From positions 806,001-870,000 of the forward strand of contig NZ_LRFG02000002.1 of assembly GCF_001641755.2 (NCBI RefSeq): 64,000 bases of DNA, in the 5' to 3' direction. Below are positions 1 to 8,333 of this stretch, one piece after another (position 1 is the first letter of the stretch; each line of letters opens with the position of its first letter). The notes under the pieces were generated by a model. The model was given only the letters and a program-made list of their open reading frames with translations, had not been told where the DNA came from and did no database searches. The DNA comes from Microbulbifer flavimaris (GTDB lineage: Bacteria; Pseudomonadota; Gammaproteobacteria; Pseudomonadales; Cellvibrionaceae). Made by a program: the position numbers and the translations under genes.

Positions 1-69
1 CTCAACAAATCGGGATGCAGGAATGCCGGCGAACTGATCACCCGCTGCATCACCGAGGGCATCCTCTAG
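1..69 (+). CDS. 3' end of a probable LuxR-type HTH regulator (partial)
   Basis: An open frame enters from the left edge and ends at TAG 67-69, giving 22 residues that finish in ELITRCITEGIL. This resembles the last helix of a LuxR/GerE DNA-binding domain, where an xELI-x5-EGL pattern is common. The start, the receiver or sensor domain and the regulated genes lie outside the window. The assignment rests on this short tail only, so another HTH protein, or even chance coding, is possible. Confidence 0.35.
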   Translation, partial: LNKSGCRNAGELITRCITEGIL

Positions 70-174
70 CAAAGTCACTTGCAGACACGGCGCTGCACTT
101 CGCCTTGCGACGCAATTATTCTTGGCCTGCGGCGACAAATCCCAGCATTTATTCGTGTTGAGGCAGGATTAACC

Positions 175-200
175 AGAAAAAATAGCCCCAAAGGGCTATT
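175..200 (-). terminator. Rho-independent terminator of the DJ-1/PfpI gene
   Basis: AATAGCCC (181-188) pairs with GGGCTATT (193-200) around a CAAA loop. On the minus strand the stem is followed by six T residues, the classic intrinsic form. It lies downstream of the leftward gene at 346-900. A second 8-bp hairpin without a T tract is seen at 269-290 (AGTGGAAC/GTTCCACT). Nothing else is recognisable in the 70-345 gap. Confidence 0.75.
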
Positions 201-345
201 GTACGATGCGCCACATGCCAGACAATAAGTACCGAGCCTCTGAATCCCCGAAACAGTTCTGGAGGCTCAGTGGAACAGGGACGTTCCACTCACTGCGGGC
301 CCCATGCAGGGCAACCCGGGCAGAGCCGGATAGCCTGTCAGGCCA

Positions 346-900
346 TCAGACCGCCATCGGCGCCGCTACTTCATCCCGCTTTTCCGCCCCGAACAGGCAT
401 TCCACCAGCTGCAGCGCGAATGCCATCGCCGTTCCCGGCGCCTGGCTGGTTACCAGTTTTCTGTCCACGCACACCGGCGCTTCACTGGCAGCGCGGGCCT
501 GCTGATACAGGTCCGCCAGAAAGTTCTTGTGGCAGGTTGCCTCGTAGTCCGTAATCAGGCCATTGCGGCTGAGCACCACAGCCGGCGCTGCGCAAATGGC
601 ACCCACCCAGCGATCGTTTTTCAGTTGTGCCGCCAGTAATTCCAGTAGCGGCGCACAGCCCCCCAGATGCTCGGCTCCCGGCATACCGCCCGGCAGGGCA
701 ATCAGGTCCCACTCGGTATCGAGACAATCTCCAATCGCGCAGTCGGCCTTGAGCTGCACATCGCGCGAAGCGCGCACCAGCAGCTCGGGGGCAACCGAGG
801 CCAGGGTCACGTCGGCGCCGGCACGCCGCAACACATCGACAATGGTGACGGTTTCAATTTCCTCGCTGCCATCTGCCACCGGGACCAGAACCCTTGTCAT
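346..900 (-). CDS. yajL: DJ-1/PfpI family protein (YajL-like)
   Basis: This 184-residue protein fits the single-domain DJ-1/ThiJ/PfpI fold. The early acidic motif GSEEIE supplies the conserved Glu (about residue 15), and the nucleophile-elbow motif GAICAAP places the reactive cysteine at residue 103. LPGGMPGAEHL and the late TSQAPGTAMAFAL motif also match the YajL/DJ-1 branch, which is linked to oxidative-stress protection of proteins. Deglycase activity has been claimed for the family but is debated. The ATG at 900 is preceded by a strong AGGAGG ribosome site. The gene is monocistronic, with a terminator at 175-200. Orthology to E. coli YajL is likely but not shown by synteny. Confidence 0.85.
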   Translation of the reverse strand: MTRVLVPVADGSEEIETVTIVDVLRRAGADVTLASVAPELLVRASRDVQLKADCAIGDCLDTEWDLIALPGGMPGAEHLGGCAPLLELLAAQLKNDRWVGAICAAPAVVLSRNGLITDYEATCHKNFLADLYQQARAASEAPVCVDRKLVTSQAPGTAMAFALQLVECLFGAEKRDEVAAPMAV

Positions 901-934
901 CAGCTGCCTCCTGCAAAATGTTTGATGCTGTCAC

Positions 935-2179
935 TTATAGCCAAACAGACCAGAAGAGGCGAATAACATTGGCGCCGAATTGGTAGGCGGGCTCTTCACC
1001 CGGCAGGATGTCGCTATTGGGACCGTGCACGGTGACGTCGCGGAAATTGTCGTAGTCGAACAGTATGTGGTCCCAGTACAGATTCACGCTGTTCTTGCGA
1101 TTCAATAGCGACCAGCGTTCCGGCAGGACATAGGAAACGCCAATACCGAAGGCAATGGTATTGAAGTCACTGAGTTCCTTGTCACGGGCACGGAAATTGG
1201 TGGCATCAACGTAGGGGAACAGGTCACTGTAAAAGTCGGCGCCATTCTGCTGATAGAAGCGCAGCTTGCCTTCGAGGATCCACTGGTCCTGTTCTTCCAG
1301 CGGGTGGGTATAGCGGAATTCCAGGTTGTCGGATTCGATACCCCAGCTGTCAGCGTAGCGACGATACTCACTTTGCACCGCCGCCCGGTATGGCAGGCGG
1401 TACTTGGCACGGATCGCTACGGCATCACTGTTTCTGGTGGTGGGGTAGAGCTCCCGCTGGTAGCTGAAGCCGGTGCCGGAAGAGGGGTCGAGAAAGCGCA
1501 CGCTGCGATAAGGGTTATTGAGAAAGCCCTCATCCGCCACGGTTTCCACACTCACTTCGGCAATCAGCTTCTGGGTGAGGATCTGGTTCCAGCTCAGGGT
1601 ATAGCGACGATGCTGCGCCTCGGCAGCGAAGTTGTCGTCACCGTTGCGGTAGACATCATCGCTGCCATAACTGATCTGCAAACCAAGGGTACTCAGGTCA
1701 CCAAAAAATGTCTGGCTCACACCAAACGCCATGGTTTCGGCCTGGTAGTCGTTTTCGGAGCTATTGGTGTAACCAACGCTGAGGGTGGTTTTTTCCACCA
1801 GGTAATCGGCACCCACCGAGTACTCGTCCCGCTGCTCCGAATAGGGGCTGGCAGTGGCCTCCACGTCGATGGAGGCTCCGGAAATCATATCCACGTAATA
1901 GTTGGCGGAGACCGAAACCGACTCACTGACGTTTTTGCGCACCAGGAAAGATGGACCATCGATGGTCACACCGCCGCCACTGTAGGAGTGGTACATGGAA
2001 TCGGCGCGCTCTTCCGGTAGCACCGCGGCAGTCGCTGCCGCAGGTGCCAGCAGCAGGGCGACAAATACCGGGGCCAGGCGACAATGCAGCGCTCTTGAAG
2101 TGCGAGAGAAGTACGAGCTCCACCGGCGTCCGGTAAGGGGAGCGCGGTAGCCGCGAAGCGATTTTTCAGTTGCAGCCAC
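935..2179 (-). CDS. DUF3570 family envelope protein, candidate flavinylation target
   Basis: The mature part is rich in alternating aromatic beta-strands (for example LGLQISYGSDDVY, YTLSWNQILTQ, IRLFWSVWL at the end), as in outer-membrane barrels and the DUF3570 family. I place the start at GTG 2179: GGGAGG lies 5 nt upstream and the gene then overlaps the DUF4266 gene by 14 nt. An ATG at 2230 would add 17 basic residues. A hydrophobic signal segment precedes the ATAA cleavage region. Near the mature N-terminus, positions 1871-1891 encode D-M-I-S-G-A-S, which matches the D-x2-[ST]-G-A-[ST] target of ApbE. Its neighbours DUF4266 and TlpA, and ApbE 10 kb away, fit a redox role. The precise function is unknown. 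Confidence 0.8.
   Translation of the reverse strand: MAATEKSLRGYRAPLTGRRWSSYFSRTSRALHCRLAPVFVALLLAPAAATAAVLPEERADSMYHSYSGGGVTIDGPSFLVRKNVSESVSVSANYYVDMISGASIDVEATASPYSEQRDEYSVGADYLVEKTTLSVGYTNSSENDYQAETMAFGVSQTFFGDLSTLGLQISYGSDDVYRNGDDNFAAEAQHRRYTLSWNQILTQKLIAEVSVETVADEGFLNNPYRSVRFLDPSSGTGFSYQRELYPTTRNSDAVAIRAKYRLPYRAAVQSEYRRYADSWGIESDNLEFRYTHPLEEQDQWILEGKLRFYQQNGADFYSDLFPYVDATNFRARDKELSDFNTIAFGIGVSYVLPERWSLLNRKNSVNLYWDHILFDYDNFRDVTVHGPNSDILPGEEPAYQFGANVIRLFWSVWL
1871..1891 (-). other. Candidate ApbE flavinylation site (DMISGAS) in the DUF3570 protein
   Basis: The codons GAT ATG ATT TCC GGA GCC TCC give D-M-I-S-G-A-S. ApbE transferases attach FMN to the Ser/Thr two residues after G-A within D-x-x-[ST]-G-A-[ST], as in NqrC and RnfG. 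The match is exact, but the motif is short and the host protein is not a classic FMN_bind domain. Modification is therefore inferred from the motif plus the nearby apbE gene (12718-13776). Confidence 0.5.
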
Positions 2180-2384
2180 AGCCACCTCCCGTGCCCCCTT
2201 CGGCACCTCGCGCCGCCTCACGCGCCTCATACACGTGATTCATATAACCCGCCGCTACCGGATCCCGCTCGAAGCCCATGATCGGGTCAGCCAGATACTG
2301 GCGCTCGTAGGGCTGCACCCAGGGGTTGATGCTGCAACCAGTGCTGAGCAGCGCGAGCAACAGGAGACATGTAGCGCGGATCAT
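2166..2384 (-). CDS. DUF4266 small lipoprotein
   Basis: A 72-residue protein with a lipoprotein signal: the hydrophobic run LLLLALLSTGC puts the lipidated cysteine at residue 17. The core NPWVQPYERQYLADPIM and the MNHVYEAREAARG helix match DUF4266, and the tail is unusually Gly/Cys-rich (GGTGGGCGCN). GGAG stands 8 nt before the ATG. The gene sits between tlpA and DUF3570 and overlaps the DUF3570 start, so the three are probably translationally coupled. DUF4266, DUF3570, TlpA and ApbE commonly co-occur. The molecular role is unknown; the terminal cysteines could bind a metal or form disulfides handled by the TlpA protein, which is speculation. Confidence 0.8.
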   Translation of the reverse strand: MIRATCLLLLALLSTGCSINPWVQPYERQYLADPIMGFERDPVAAGYMNHVYEAREAARGAEGGTGGGCGCN

Positions 2385-2388
2385 GGCC

Positions 2389-2865
2389 TTACTCCCGGAT
2401 CAGTTCTTTGATGATCTTCTTGTAGGCAGCCTCATCCCCGTCGCGATAGCCGCGGTGGATGTGGCGTACATTGCCGTCCCGATCGATAAATACGGAACTG
2501 GGCATGGCGTCCACCCCGTAAAGCTTGCTCACGTCGCTCTTGCTGTCGAACAGGATCGGGAAGTCGACTGGGATGCGCCGCAGCATTTCTTCGGCATCCG
2601 CTCGCTCGGCATCGACGTTGACACCCCAGACCTGGAAACCCGCCGCCTCGTAGCGATCGTGCAGGGCATCCAGCAAGGGCATTTCCTTGCGGCAGGGGCC
2701 GCACCAGGAAGCCCAGAAGTTCAGCATGATCACATCGCCGCGCTGTTCAGCCAGGCGCAGGTTGTCGCCCTGATGGGAGGCCAGGGTGAAATCCGGGGAC
2801 GGCTCTGCGGCACTGGCATGGGCGGCAACCGCAGCCAGCAGTAGGGTGGCGATAAAACGCAACAT
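2389..2865 (-). CDS. TlpA-like periplasmic thiol:disulfide oxidoreductase
   Basis: A 158-residue thioredoxin-fold protein with a signal peptide (MLRFIATLLLAAVAAHASA). The redox site is WCGPC (C55, C58), preceded by MLNFWASW; the cis-proline loop reads AMPSSVF (P122). These features are those of the AhpC/TSA-type TlpA/ResA branch, which usually reduces cysteines in the periplasm, including apocytochrome CxxCH sites. That fits the neighbouring haem-motif proteins and the Cys-rich DUF4266 lipoprotein. I choose ATG 2865 because GAGG lies 9-10 nt upstream; a GTG at 2880 would add five residues. The physiological partner is not shown by the sequence. Confidence 0.9.
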   Translation of the reverse strand: MLRFIATLLLAAVAAHASAAEPSPDFTLASHQGDNLRLAEQRGDVIMLNFWASWCGPCRKEMPLLDALHDRYEAAGFQVWGVNVDAERADAEEMLRRIPVDFPILFDSKSDVSKLYGVDAMPSSVFIDRDGNVRHIHRGYRDGDEAAYKKIIKELIRE

Positions 2866-2883
2866 GTTCTTTTTCCTCACCGA

Positions 2884-3525
2884 TCAAAAATAAACAGAGA
2901 GCCCAACCTGGGCAGAGAGATTGTGTGTGGTCTGCAGCTCACCAAACAGTTCGTGTTCGAACACGTGATCGCGCACGTCAAGGCGCAGAGAAAGCCAGTC
3001 TGCAGGCAATATGCGGGCACCGACACCAAAGTTGTAAGTGAAGTGATCCTCGTCGGCAAAGCTGCTGTTGCCAACACCACCAATCAGGTAGAGATTGCTG
3101 TTCAGTGCCCAGCGGTCGAACAGGAAGTACTCCCCCGGGAACAGGTTCCAGGCCAGTGACAAATTATAAAATTGCATCTCGCGCTGCTCGTCGGTGAGCA
3201 GTGGTGCGGAGCCACTCAGGCGCTCGAAGCTGGATTCACCCAGCTCCGTCTGCCCGTAGCCGACCTCCATAAACAGGTCTTCATTGATGTGGTAGGCCAG
3301 GGCACCGCCGTAGACGGGGTTGGAACCAAAGTCCTCCACATTCATCACCCCGCCGAAGGTCGAGAGCTCAAAGTCCTCGGTATCGATATCCGCCTCGCGG
3401 ATTTCCCGGCGCTCCAGGTCCGGAGACACCAGCCCGCCAAGCGGATCATCTTCCTGCGCGTTGACCGGTGCAGCCAGCAGTACTGCCAGTGCGGCTACAT
3501 AAATACATCGAAGCCCAGTTTCCAC
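2884..3525 (-). CDS. Outer-membrane beta-barrel protein, OMP_myx_plus-like
   Basis: A 213-residue exported protein (signal VAALAVLLAAPVNA) that ends in the aromatic VGLSVYF typical of BAM-inserted barrels. The N-terminal mature stretch DLERREIREADIDTEDFELS followed by GGVMNVEDFG and repeated strand pairs fits the outer-membrane barrel domain first described in Myxococcus relatives (TIGR04565). The likely start is GTG 3525 with AGGAG 9 nt upstream. It overlaps the end of the SH3b gene by 31 bp, so the two are co-translated. Given the AgmX/ExbBD operon at 13903-23102, it may be that machine's outer-membrane part. This is inference from family co-occurrence, not shown here. Confidence 0.7.
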   Translation of the reverse strand: METGLRCIYVAALAVLLAAPVNAQEDDPLGGLVSPDLERREIREADIDTEDFELSTFGGVMNVEDFGSNPVYGGALAYHINEDLFMEVGYGQTELGESSFERLSGSAPLLTDEQREMQFYNLSLAWNLFPGEYFLFDRWALNSNLYLIGGVGNSSFADEDHFTYNFGVGARILPADWLSLRLDVRDHVFEHELFGELQTTHNLSAQVGLSVYF

Positions 3526-4280
3526 TCGATAATCTCCTGATTGTTTTCCCGCGAGGTGAGCAGGTAGTGATTGGCCACCTCGGCCCGCAGGGCAAAGCGC
3601 CGTGCAATAAAAGTCTTGAGACCGAAGCCGGTCAGCATGGCCGTGTCCTGACGATCTTCCGTGGCCACGATGGTGGCATTGGGCGAGGTGATGTTGATCC
3701 CCGTACCCAGCATGAAGTAAGGCGACACCCGCCAGCGGGGGAAAGGTTGATGCAGCACAGCTACCTGGTAGGTCTGGCTGTCGGAAAACTGCCCCACCGC
3801 CTGGGTCGCACGCAGCTCACCGGAGAGGTTGGCAGTGAAGCGGTACCCCAGGTTCACCCCCATGGAATCGGCACCGGCGAAGTCGCCATAGGTGAAACCC
3901 AGCTGCAGGGTCTGGCTGCGGTGATCGCGGAAATCCACCCGATCGATGCGCAGCGGCTCCCCCTCCGGGCTGAAAATGTCCGCCAGGTCCGCCACCCGAA
4001 CCCAGCCGGTATGGCCGCGGCGGGTAGTGACTTTTACCCAGTCGGTGCGCTGCTTCAGGAGCCAGACAATTTCCCCGCGCTCCAGCGCATGAAAGATCGG
4101 GTAGCCGCGGCCCGGGCCGGTGTAGACATTCACATAGGGGGCATCCACAGATACCGGCTCGGCATCCTCGGGCACATGCTGCGGAAATTGCACCCCGGCG
4201 CTGGCCACTGAGCCAAACAGTGTGGTCAAACTGAGAAGCAACATGCCAGAAAGGAGACGGCGCGGACTACTTGATCGCAT
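3495..4280 (-). CDS. SH3b-domain protein with C-terminal barrel-like region
   Basis: A 261-residue exported protein. After a signal peptide (LLLSLTTLFGSVASA) comes a bacterial SH3 domain at about residues 45-105: VNVYTGPGRGYPIFHALERGE, then WLLKQRTDWVKVTT and GHTGWV. Such domains usually contact peptidoglycan or peptides. The remainder is an aromatic beta-strand region (TLQLGFTYGDF, MGVNLGYRF, FMLGTGINI) ending WKLGFDVFM, like a small outer-membrane barrel. The gene overlaps the next barrel gene and follows the PD40 lipoprotein by 3 nt, so all three are one leftward operon. A role anchoring an envelope machine to the wall is plausible but unproven. Confidence 0.75.
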   Translation of the reverse strand: MRSSSPRRLLSGMLLLSLTTLFGSVASAGVQFPQHVPEDAEPVSVDAPYVNVYTGPGRGYPIFHALERGEIVWLLKQRTDWVKVTTRRGHTGWVRVADLADIFSPEGEPLRIDRVDFRDHRSQTLQLGFTYGDFAGADSMGVNLGYRFTANLSGELRATQAVGQFSDSQTYQVAVLHQPFPRWRVSPYFMLGTGINITSPNATIVATEDRQDTAMLTGFGLKTFIARRFALRAEVANHYLLTSRENNQEIIEWKLGFDVFM

Positions 4281-4283
4281 GAC

Positions 4284-6905
4284 TCAGTTCACCGGTGCCG
4301 CAAAGGGGTCGTTGTAATACTGGGCACCGATATCGATCCACTCCGCGATCAGTCGCAGCTCTGCCGGATCCAGGTAGCCTTCGTGCGCACCGCCTGTGGC
4401 GAAAGGCACAAACAAGCGGCTGCTGCTGGAAAAATTCCCCACCAGCCGGTCGATCTCTACCACAACCATGACGGGGATCGGATCCCCGTTCGCGTCCAGG
4501 ATCAGGTTGCCGTCAGCGTCGGTTTCGAAAACCAGGTTGCCGTCGTCGTCCCTTTCCTGCACCAGCACTTCCTGGAGTGCCCCGTCCACCAGTTCCTGGG
4601 TCGGGTTGTCGAAAACTAGCTCGACATAAGAGGTCAGCCAGTCGGCGTTGGTCGGTGACGGGGTTGCCGACAGATCCAGCTGGGCCGCCGGAACACGTGG
4701 CATACCGTTGGCATCGCGGTTGGAGTGACACTGTGTACAGGTGCGGTCCTCCAGCACGGTACCAGCGGCATCGGTCACCTCCCGCACCTTTTCCCACAAT
4801 GGCTGGATATGGCTCGGGTAGTGAATCACGCTGCGGCAAGTCGGACCCCAGTTATCGAGACAGGTAATCGAAACCGGCTGCGGTGTTTCCAGGTCGGCGT
4901 AGGCGACCAGGGTTGCCGGATCCTTGGCGCGCACGGCGGCATCGGTCCAGAGGTCGGCATAGGCAATATCCCGCTCAGGCGTCGCCTCTCCGGCGATGCG
5001 CGCCAGCACCTGGGCCATGGTCTCCCCCATATCCGCCACCAGCGCCGGCTCGGTATTCGGGAAAGGCGCGCCGGAAGTGGGGGCGCCGCTCCAGGCGGGC
5101 TCGGGTGCCTTGTCCGGGCGACCGTGGGGCACTTCACTGTCCGGGGTATGGCAGCCCTGGCACTTGCGCACTTCACCGGCCCGCAATTGCATCCAGCTGC
5201 GGTGCCGGCTGACCAGTTGCCGACCATCCGCATCGACGACCGAAAAAGCCAGCGGAATATCAGCGGGCACTTTTACCCGTACGGAGCCGTCCGGCTGAAT
5301 CGGCGTGTAGCCCAGTATCTCGCGCATACCATTGGCGCGGTTGCGACCAAAGGCGGAGCGATCAAAGTCGAGCACGTCGTCATCGGGAATACCCGCCGCT
5401 TTGATGACACGCAGGAAACGGGCCGGACGTTCCGCAGCCGTGGTCTGCGCGGGATCGGCCAGCGCGGCGATATCCACCACGGCTTCCCCGTCAAAGTCGT
5501 ACACGCTGCGGATATCGAGGATGGCCTGCCCATCGCGCACCAGATCGCTATCCACGTCCACACCGGGGACCGGCGGTGGCAGGTAAGTGGGCTCCGTGCG
5601 CGGCTCCAATGTCACCCCTTCGGAAACCATTTCCCCCTCTTCCACGACGACAATGGGCAGCTGGGTGCCGGCCTCGTAGTCATAGATCCACAGGCCGTAC
5701 AGGGGGTCGGCGGGGAGAATATCCGGGATGGCCAGCCATTCGTCGGTACAGGGCTGGGGCAATTCCGTTTCCGGGTCCAGCACCCGGCACTCACTCCAGG
5801 CCACCAGCAGTCGGCTGGTGCCATCGTAGAACGGCCAGGCGGCGGCGAAGAGTCCGTGGGGTGACAGGGTACCGTCGGTAATGACTTCCTGAACGGAAAT
5901 CGAGGCCTGCCCGACCAGCTCGCCTTCGCCCTCCGGCAGGCTGTAGGCCTCGGTGTAGTTGACGCTGTCGATGGCCACCAGGTCGCCGCCGTAGCTGAGC
6001 CCCTCAGGCGCGCGCAGGGTCACCAGCAGGCGACCGTCCGGCAATTCTCGCGGCCTGGAGAATGCGGCATCGGTGCCGCCGGTGCCGGTCTGCTGGCTGT
6101 GGTAACCATAGTGGAAGGCGAGGTCGGTGCCGTCTGGCTCGATGGTATACAGGCTGAGGTTGTCCACCCCGCCCATATTGTCCCAGCGATTGAACAGGAT
6201 ACGGCCGTCGTTCAGTACCGTGGGGTTCAGGTCGTGGCTCTGGTTATAGGAAATCTGCTCGATGTTGCTGCCGTCCGCGTCCATCACGTGCAGCACGAAT
6301 GCCTCGTTGCGGAGCTCTTCGGTGAGGGAGGAAAACTGCGGCTTGTTGTCGTCCAGTAAAAGCGCGCGGCTGCGGCGCTGGCGGGTGGAGGAAAAGACAA
6401 TGCGTCCGTCCGGCAGGAAAGCGGGAGCAATATCGTCACCGGCCTCGGCAATCAGGTCCGACTCAATCACCCGGCGCAGACTGTTGTTTTCGCGGTCATA
6501 GAGCCAGATATTCCAGTTGGGCTGCTCGTCTTCATCCGCACCCTCGATCTCCGGCGCACGCAACGCGAACAGCAACTGCTGGCCATCCGGGGACACATTC
6601 AGGTCCTTGACGTCATAGCCGCCGTCAAACAGCTCACCGGTCAATACCTGTTCCGGCGCGCTGGGCGTGGCCCTGTCTTTCAGGATGAGTTCGGCCCCGG
6701 GATTGAAAGCGGCGGGATCGTAGATATCGTCGGCAACCAGGGTGCCGTCATCTTCGAAATTGAGGGAGCGGCGCACGAATGCCACCGGGTAATCGATAAC
6801 GACCGGGTCCTCGGCCTGTTCACCACCGCCATCGCCACCGTTACCCCCGCCGCCACTGCAGGCGCCGAGGAGAATGAGCGCCGGCAGTCCCCAAAAATAT
6901 TTCAT
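4284..6905 (-). CDS. PD40/beta-propeller lipoprotein with two CxxCH haem motifs
   Basis: An 873-residue lipoprotein: the signal MKYFWGLPALILLGAC puts the lipidated cysteine at residue 16, followed by a Gly-rich linker. I start at ATG 6905 rather than the longer frame to 7016 because of this signal. Residues about 100-300 hold TolB-like WD/PD40 repeats (LNVSPDGQQLLFA, AFLPDGRIVFSS, VLNDGRILFNR). CQGCH (582-586) and CTQCH (723-727) are covalent haem c motifs in a C-terminal region like the hydrazine-synthase-alpha-type proteins. It is probably a periplasmic or surface electron-transfer protein. It is transcribed away from the CxxCH genes at 7102 and 8334, so the shared intergenic region probably controls both directions. 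Confidence 0.75.
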   Translation of the reverse strand: MKYFWGLPALILLGACSGGGGNGGDGGGEQAEDPVVIDYPVAFVRRSLNFEDDGTLVADDIYDPAAFNPGAELILKDRATPSAPEQVLTGELFDGGYDVKDLNVSPDGQQLLFALRAPEIEGADEDEQPNWNIWLYDRENNSLRRVIESDLIAEAGDDIAPAFLPDGRIVFSSTRQRRSRALLLDDNKPQFSSLTEELRNEAFVLHVMDADGSNIEQISYNQSHDLNPTVLNDGRILFNRWDNMGGVDNLSLYTIEPDGTDLAFHYGYHSQQTGTGGTDAAFSRPRELPDGRLLVTLRAPEGLSYGGDLVAIDSVNYTEAYSLPEGEGELVGQASISVQEVITDGTLSPHGLFAAAWPFYDGTSRLLVAWSECRVLDPETELPQPCTDEWLAIPDILPADPLYGLWIYDYEAGTQLPIVVVEEGEMVSEGVTLEPRTEPTYLPPPVPGVDVDSDLVRDGQAILDIRSVYDFDGEAVVDIAALADPAQTTAAERPARFLRVIKAAGIPDDDVLDFDRSAFGRNRANGMREILGYTPIQPDGSVRVKVPADIPLAFSVVDADGRQLVSRHRSWMQLRAGEVRKCQGCHTPDSEVPHGRPDKAPEPAWSGAPTSGAPFPNTEPALVADMGETMAQVLARIAGEATPERDIAYADLWTDAAVRAKDPATLVAYADLETPQPVSITCLDNWGPTCRSVIHYPSHIQPLWEKVREVTDAAGTVLEDRTCTQCHSNRDANGMPRVPAAQLDLSATPSPTNADWLTSYVELVFDNPTQELVDGALQEVLVQERDDDGNLVFETDADGNLILDANGDPIPVMVVVEIDRLVGNFSSSSRLFVPFATGGAHEGYLDPAELRLIAEWIDIGAQYYNDPFAAPVN

Positions 6906-7101
6906 TATTGTTGCCACTGTATTGCCGGCCCTGGAAACCTCTCTTGATTCCGGACAAATTCTCTCCAGTGCCGTTCCGACACTCAAGGAATACTCACGCG
7001 TTTTGCCAACTGGCACTCACTTCTTTTGTCACCCTCTGGCAAAAGCCGGGTGAGCACTTACCATCACCCCCACTCCAGATAAACAGCTGACGACTGACTC
7101 G

Positions 7102-8328
7102 ATGGAAAAGCAACCGCTCAGAGGGCGCAGGTTCTGCCGCGCCGCGGTCGCTCTGTGGGGTGCGGGCCTTTGGTCTGCCCTCGCCGGTGCGGCACCACAG
7201 GACCAGGCCCTGCAGATGCACAGCCGGCTTACCGGCATATCGCCATCCGAGGCAGTGCTACAGCAGATGGCCCAGGACATCGCCAACGGCAATCCCCACG
7301 ATGCCGCCTACCGGGCGATGGAAAACGATGCCTTCTATAACGTGACCCTGAAAAATATCGCCACGCCGTGGACCAACCGGGACCGGGATGTCTTTGCGCC
7401 CCTCAACGACTACACTGCGACCGTCATCGGCGCCGTACGGGATGACCTGGACTTCCGTGAGATTCTTTACGGCAACCTGCTTTATACCGGGGACAGCGGC
7501 CTGGGGCTGCCCGGCTACAACAACAGCAACAACGATCACTACGAGGCACTGGAAGCAGCCGGCTTTTCCCTGAAGGACAGCCTGGTCAGACAGAGCCAGT
7601 CGGCGGTGACCGGCCTGCCGGCCGAAGCCACTGCCGGAGTGATGACCACCCGCGCCGGGGCGAAGGCGTTTTTTATCGCCGGTACCAACCGGGCCATGTT
7701 CCGCTTCACCATGCTCAATCACCTGTGCCGCGACATGGAGCAAGTACAGGACAGCACCCGCCCGCCGGATCGCATTCGCCAGGATGTGAGCCGCAGCCCC
7801 GGCGGTGACAGCCGCGTATTCCAGAACAACTGTGTGGGCTGCCACAGCGGCATGGACCCCATGGCCCAGGCCTTTGCCTACTATGACTTTGTCTACGACG
7901 CCGACAACGACCCTGAGGGCCGGAACGGCCGCCTGGATTACAACAACGTCGGTGAGACCGACCCGACCACCGGCACGCGGGTGAAAGCCAAGAACCATAT
8001 CAACAGCGCCAACTTCCCCTACGGCTACATCGTGCCGGACGACCGCTGGGACAATTACTGGCGTGAGGGACCGAACCAGCACCTGGGCTGGAGCAGCAGC
8101 CTGCCGGGGGGCGGCAACGGCGCCAAGTCACTGGGTGAGGAGCTGGCCAACAGTCACGCCTTTGCCCAGTGCCAGGTCAAAAAGGTATTCCGCCAGGTGT
8201 GCCTGCGCGCCCCGGAAGATGCCAGCGACCGCGCCCGTATTGATGCCATTACCGATGACTTCAGCAACAGCGGCTACAACCTAAAGCAGGTTTATGCCGA
8301 TGCTGCGGTTTACTGTGCGGGGGAGTAG
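7102..8328 (+). CDS. Exported protein with a CxxCH haem motif (DUF1588-like end)
   Basis: A 408-residue protein with a signal peptide (AAVALWGAGLWSALAGA). It has one haem c motif, CVGCH at 244-248, followed by SGMDPMAQAFAYYDF. This closely resembles the CxGCHxxMDPxGFALENFD signature of DUF1588-type domains in planctomycete-like cytochromes, where the Met may be an axial ligand. The C-terminus holds an extra Cys pair (QCQVKKVFRQVC). It opens the rightward operon, 5 nt before the LamG lipoprotein, and diverges from the PD40 haem lipoprotein. No ribosome site is obvious before ATG 7102. Substrate and partner are unknown; electron transfer at the periplasmic face is the simplest reading. Confidence 0.65.
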   Translation: MEKQPLRGRRFCRAAVALWGAGLWSALAGAAPQDQALQMHSRLTGISPSEAVLQQMAQDIANGNPHDAAYRAMENDAFYNVTLKNIATPWTNRDRDVFAPLNDYTATVIGAVRDDLDFREILYGNLLYTGDSGLGLPGYNNSNNDHYEALEAAGFSLKDSLVRQSQSAVTGLPAEATAGVMTTRAGAKAFFIAGTNRAMFRFTMLNHLCRDMEQVQDSTRPPDRIRQDVSRSPGGDSRVFQNNCVGCHSGMDPMAQAFAYYDFVYDADNDPEGRNGRLDYNNVGETDPTTGTRVKAKNHINSANFPYGYIVPDDRWDNYWREGPNQHLGWSSSLPGGGNGAKSLGEELANSHAFAQCQVKKVFRQVCLRAPEDASDRARIDAITDDFSNSGYNLKQVYADAAVYCAGE

Positions 8329-8333
8329 AAAAG

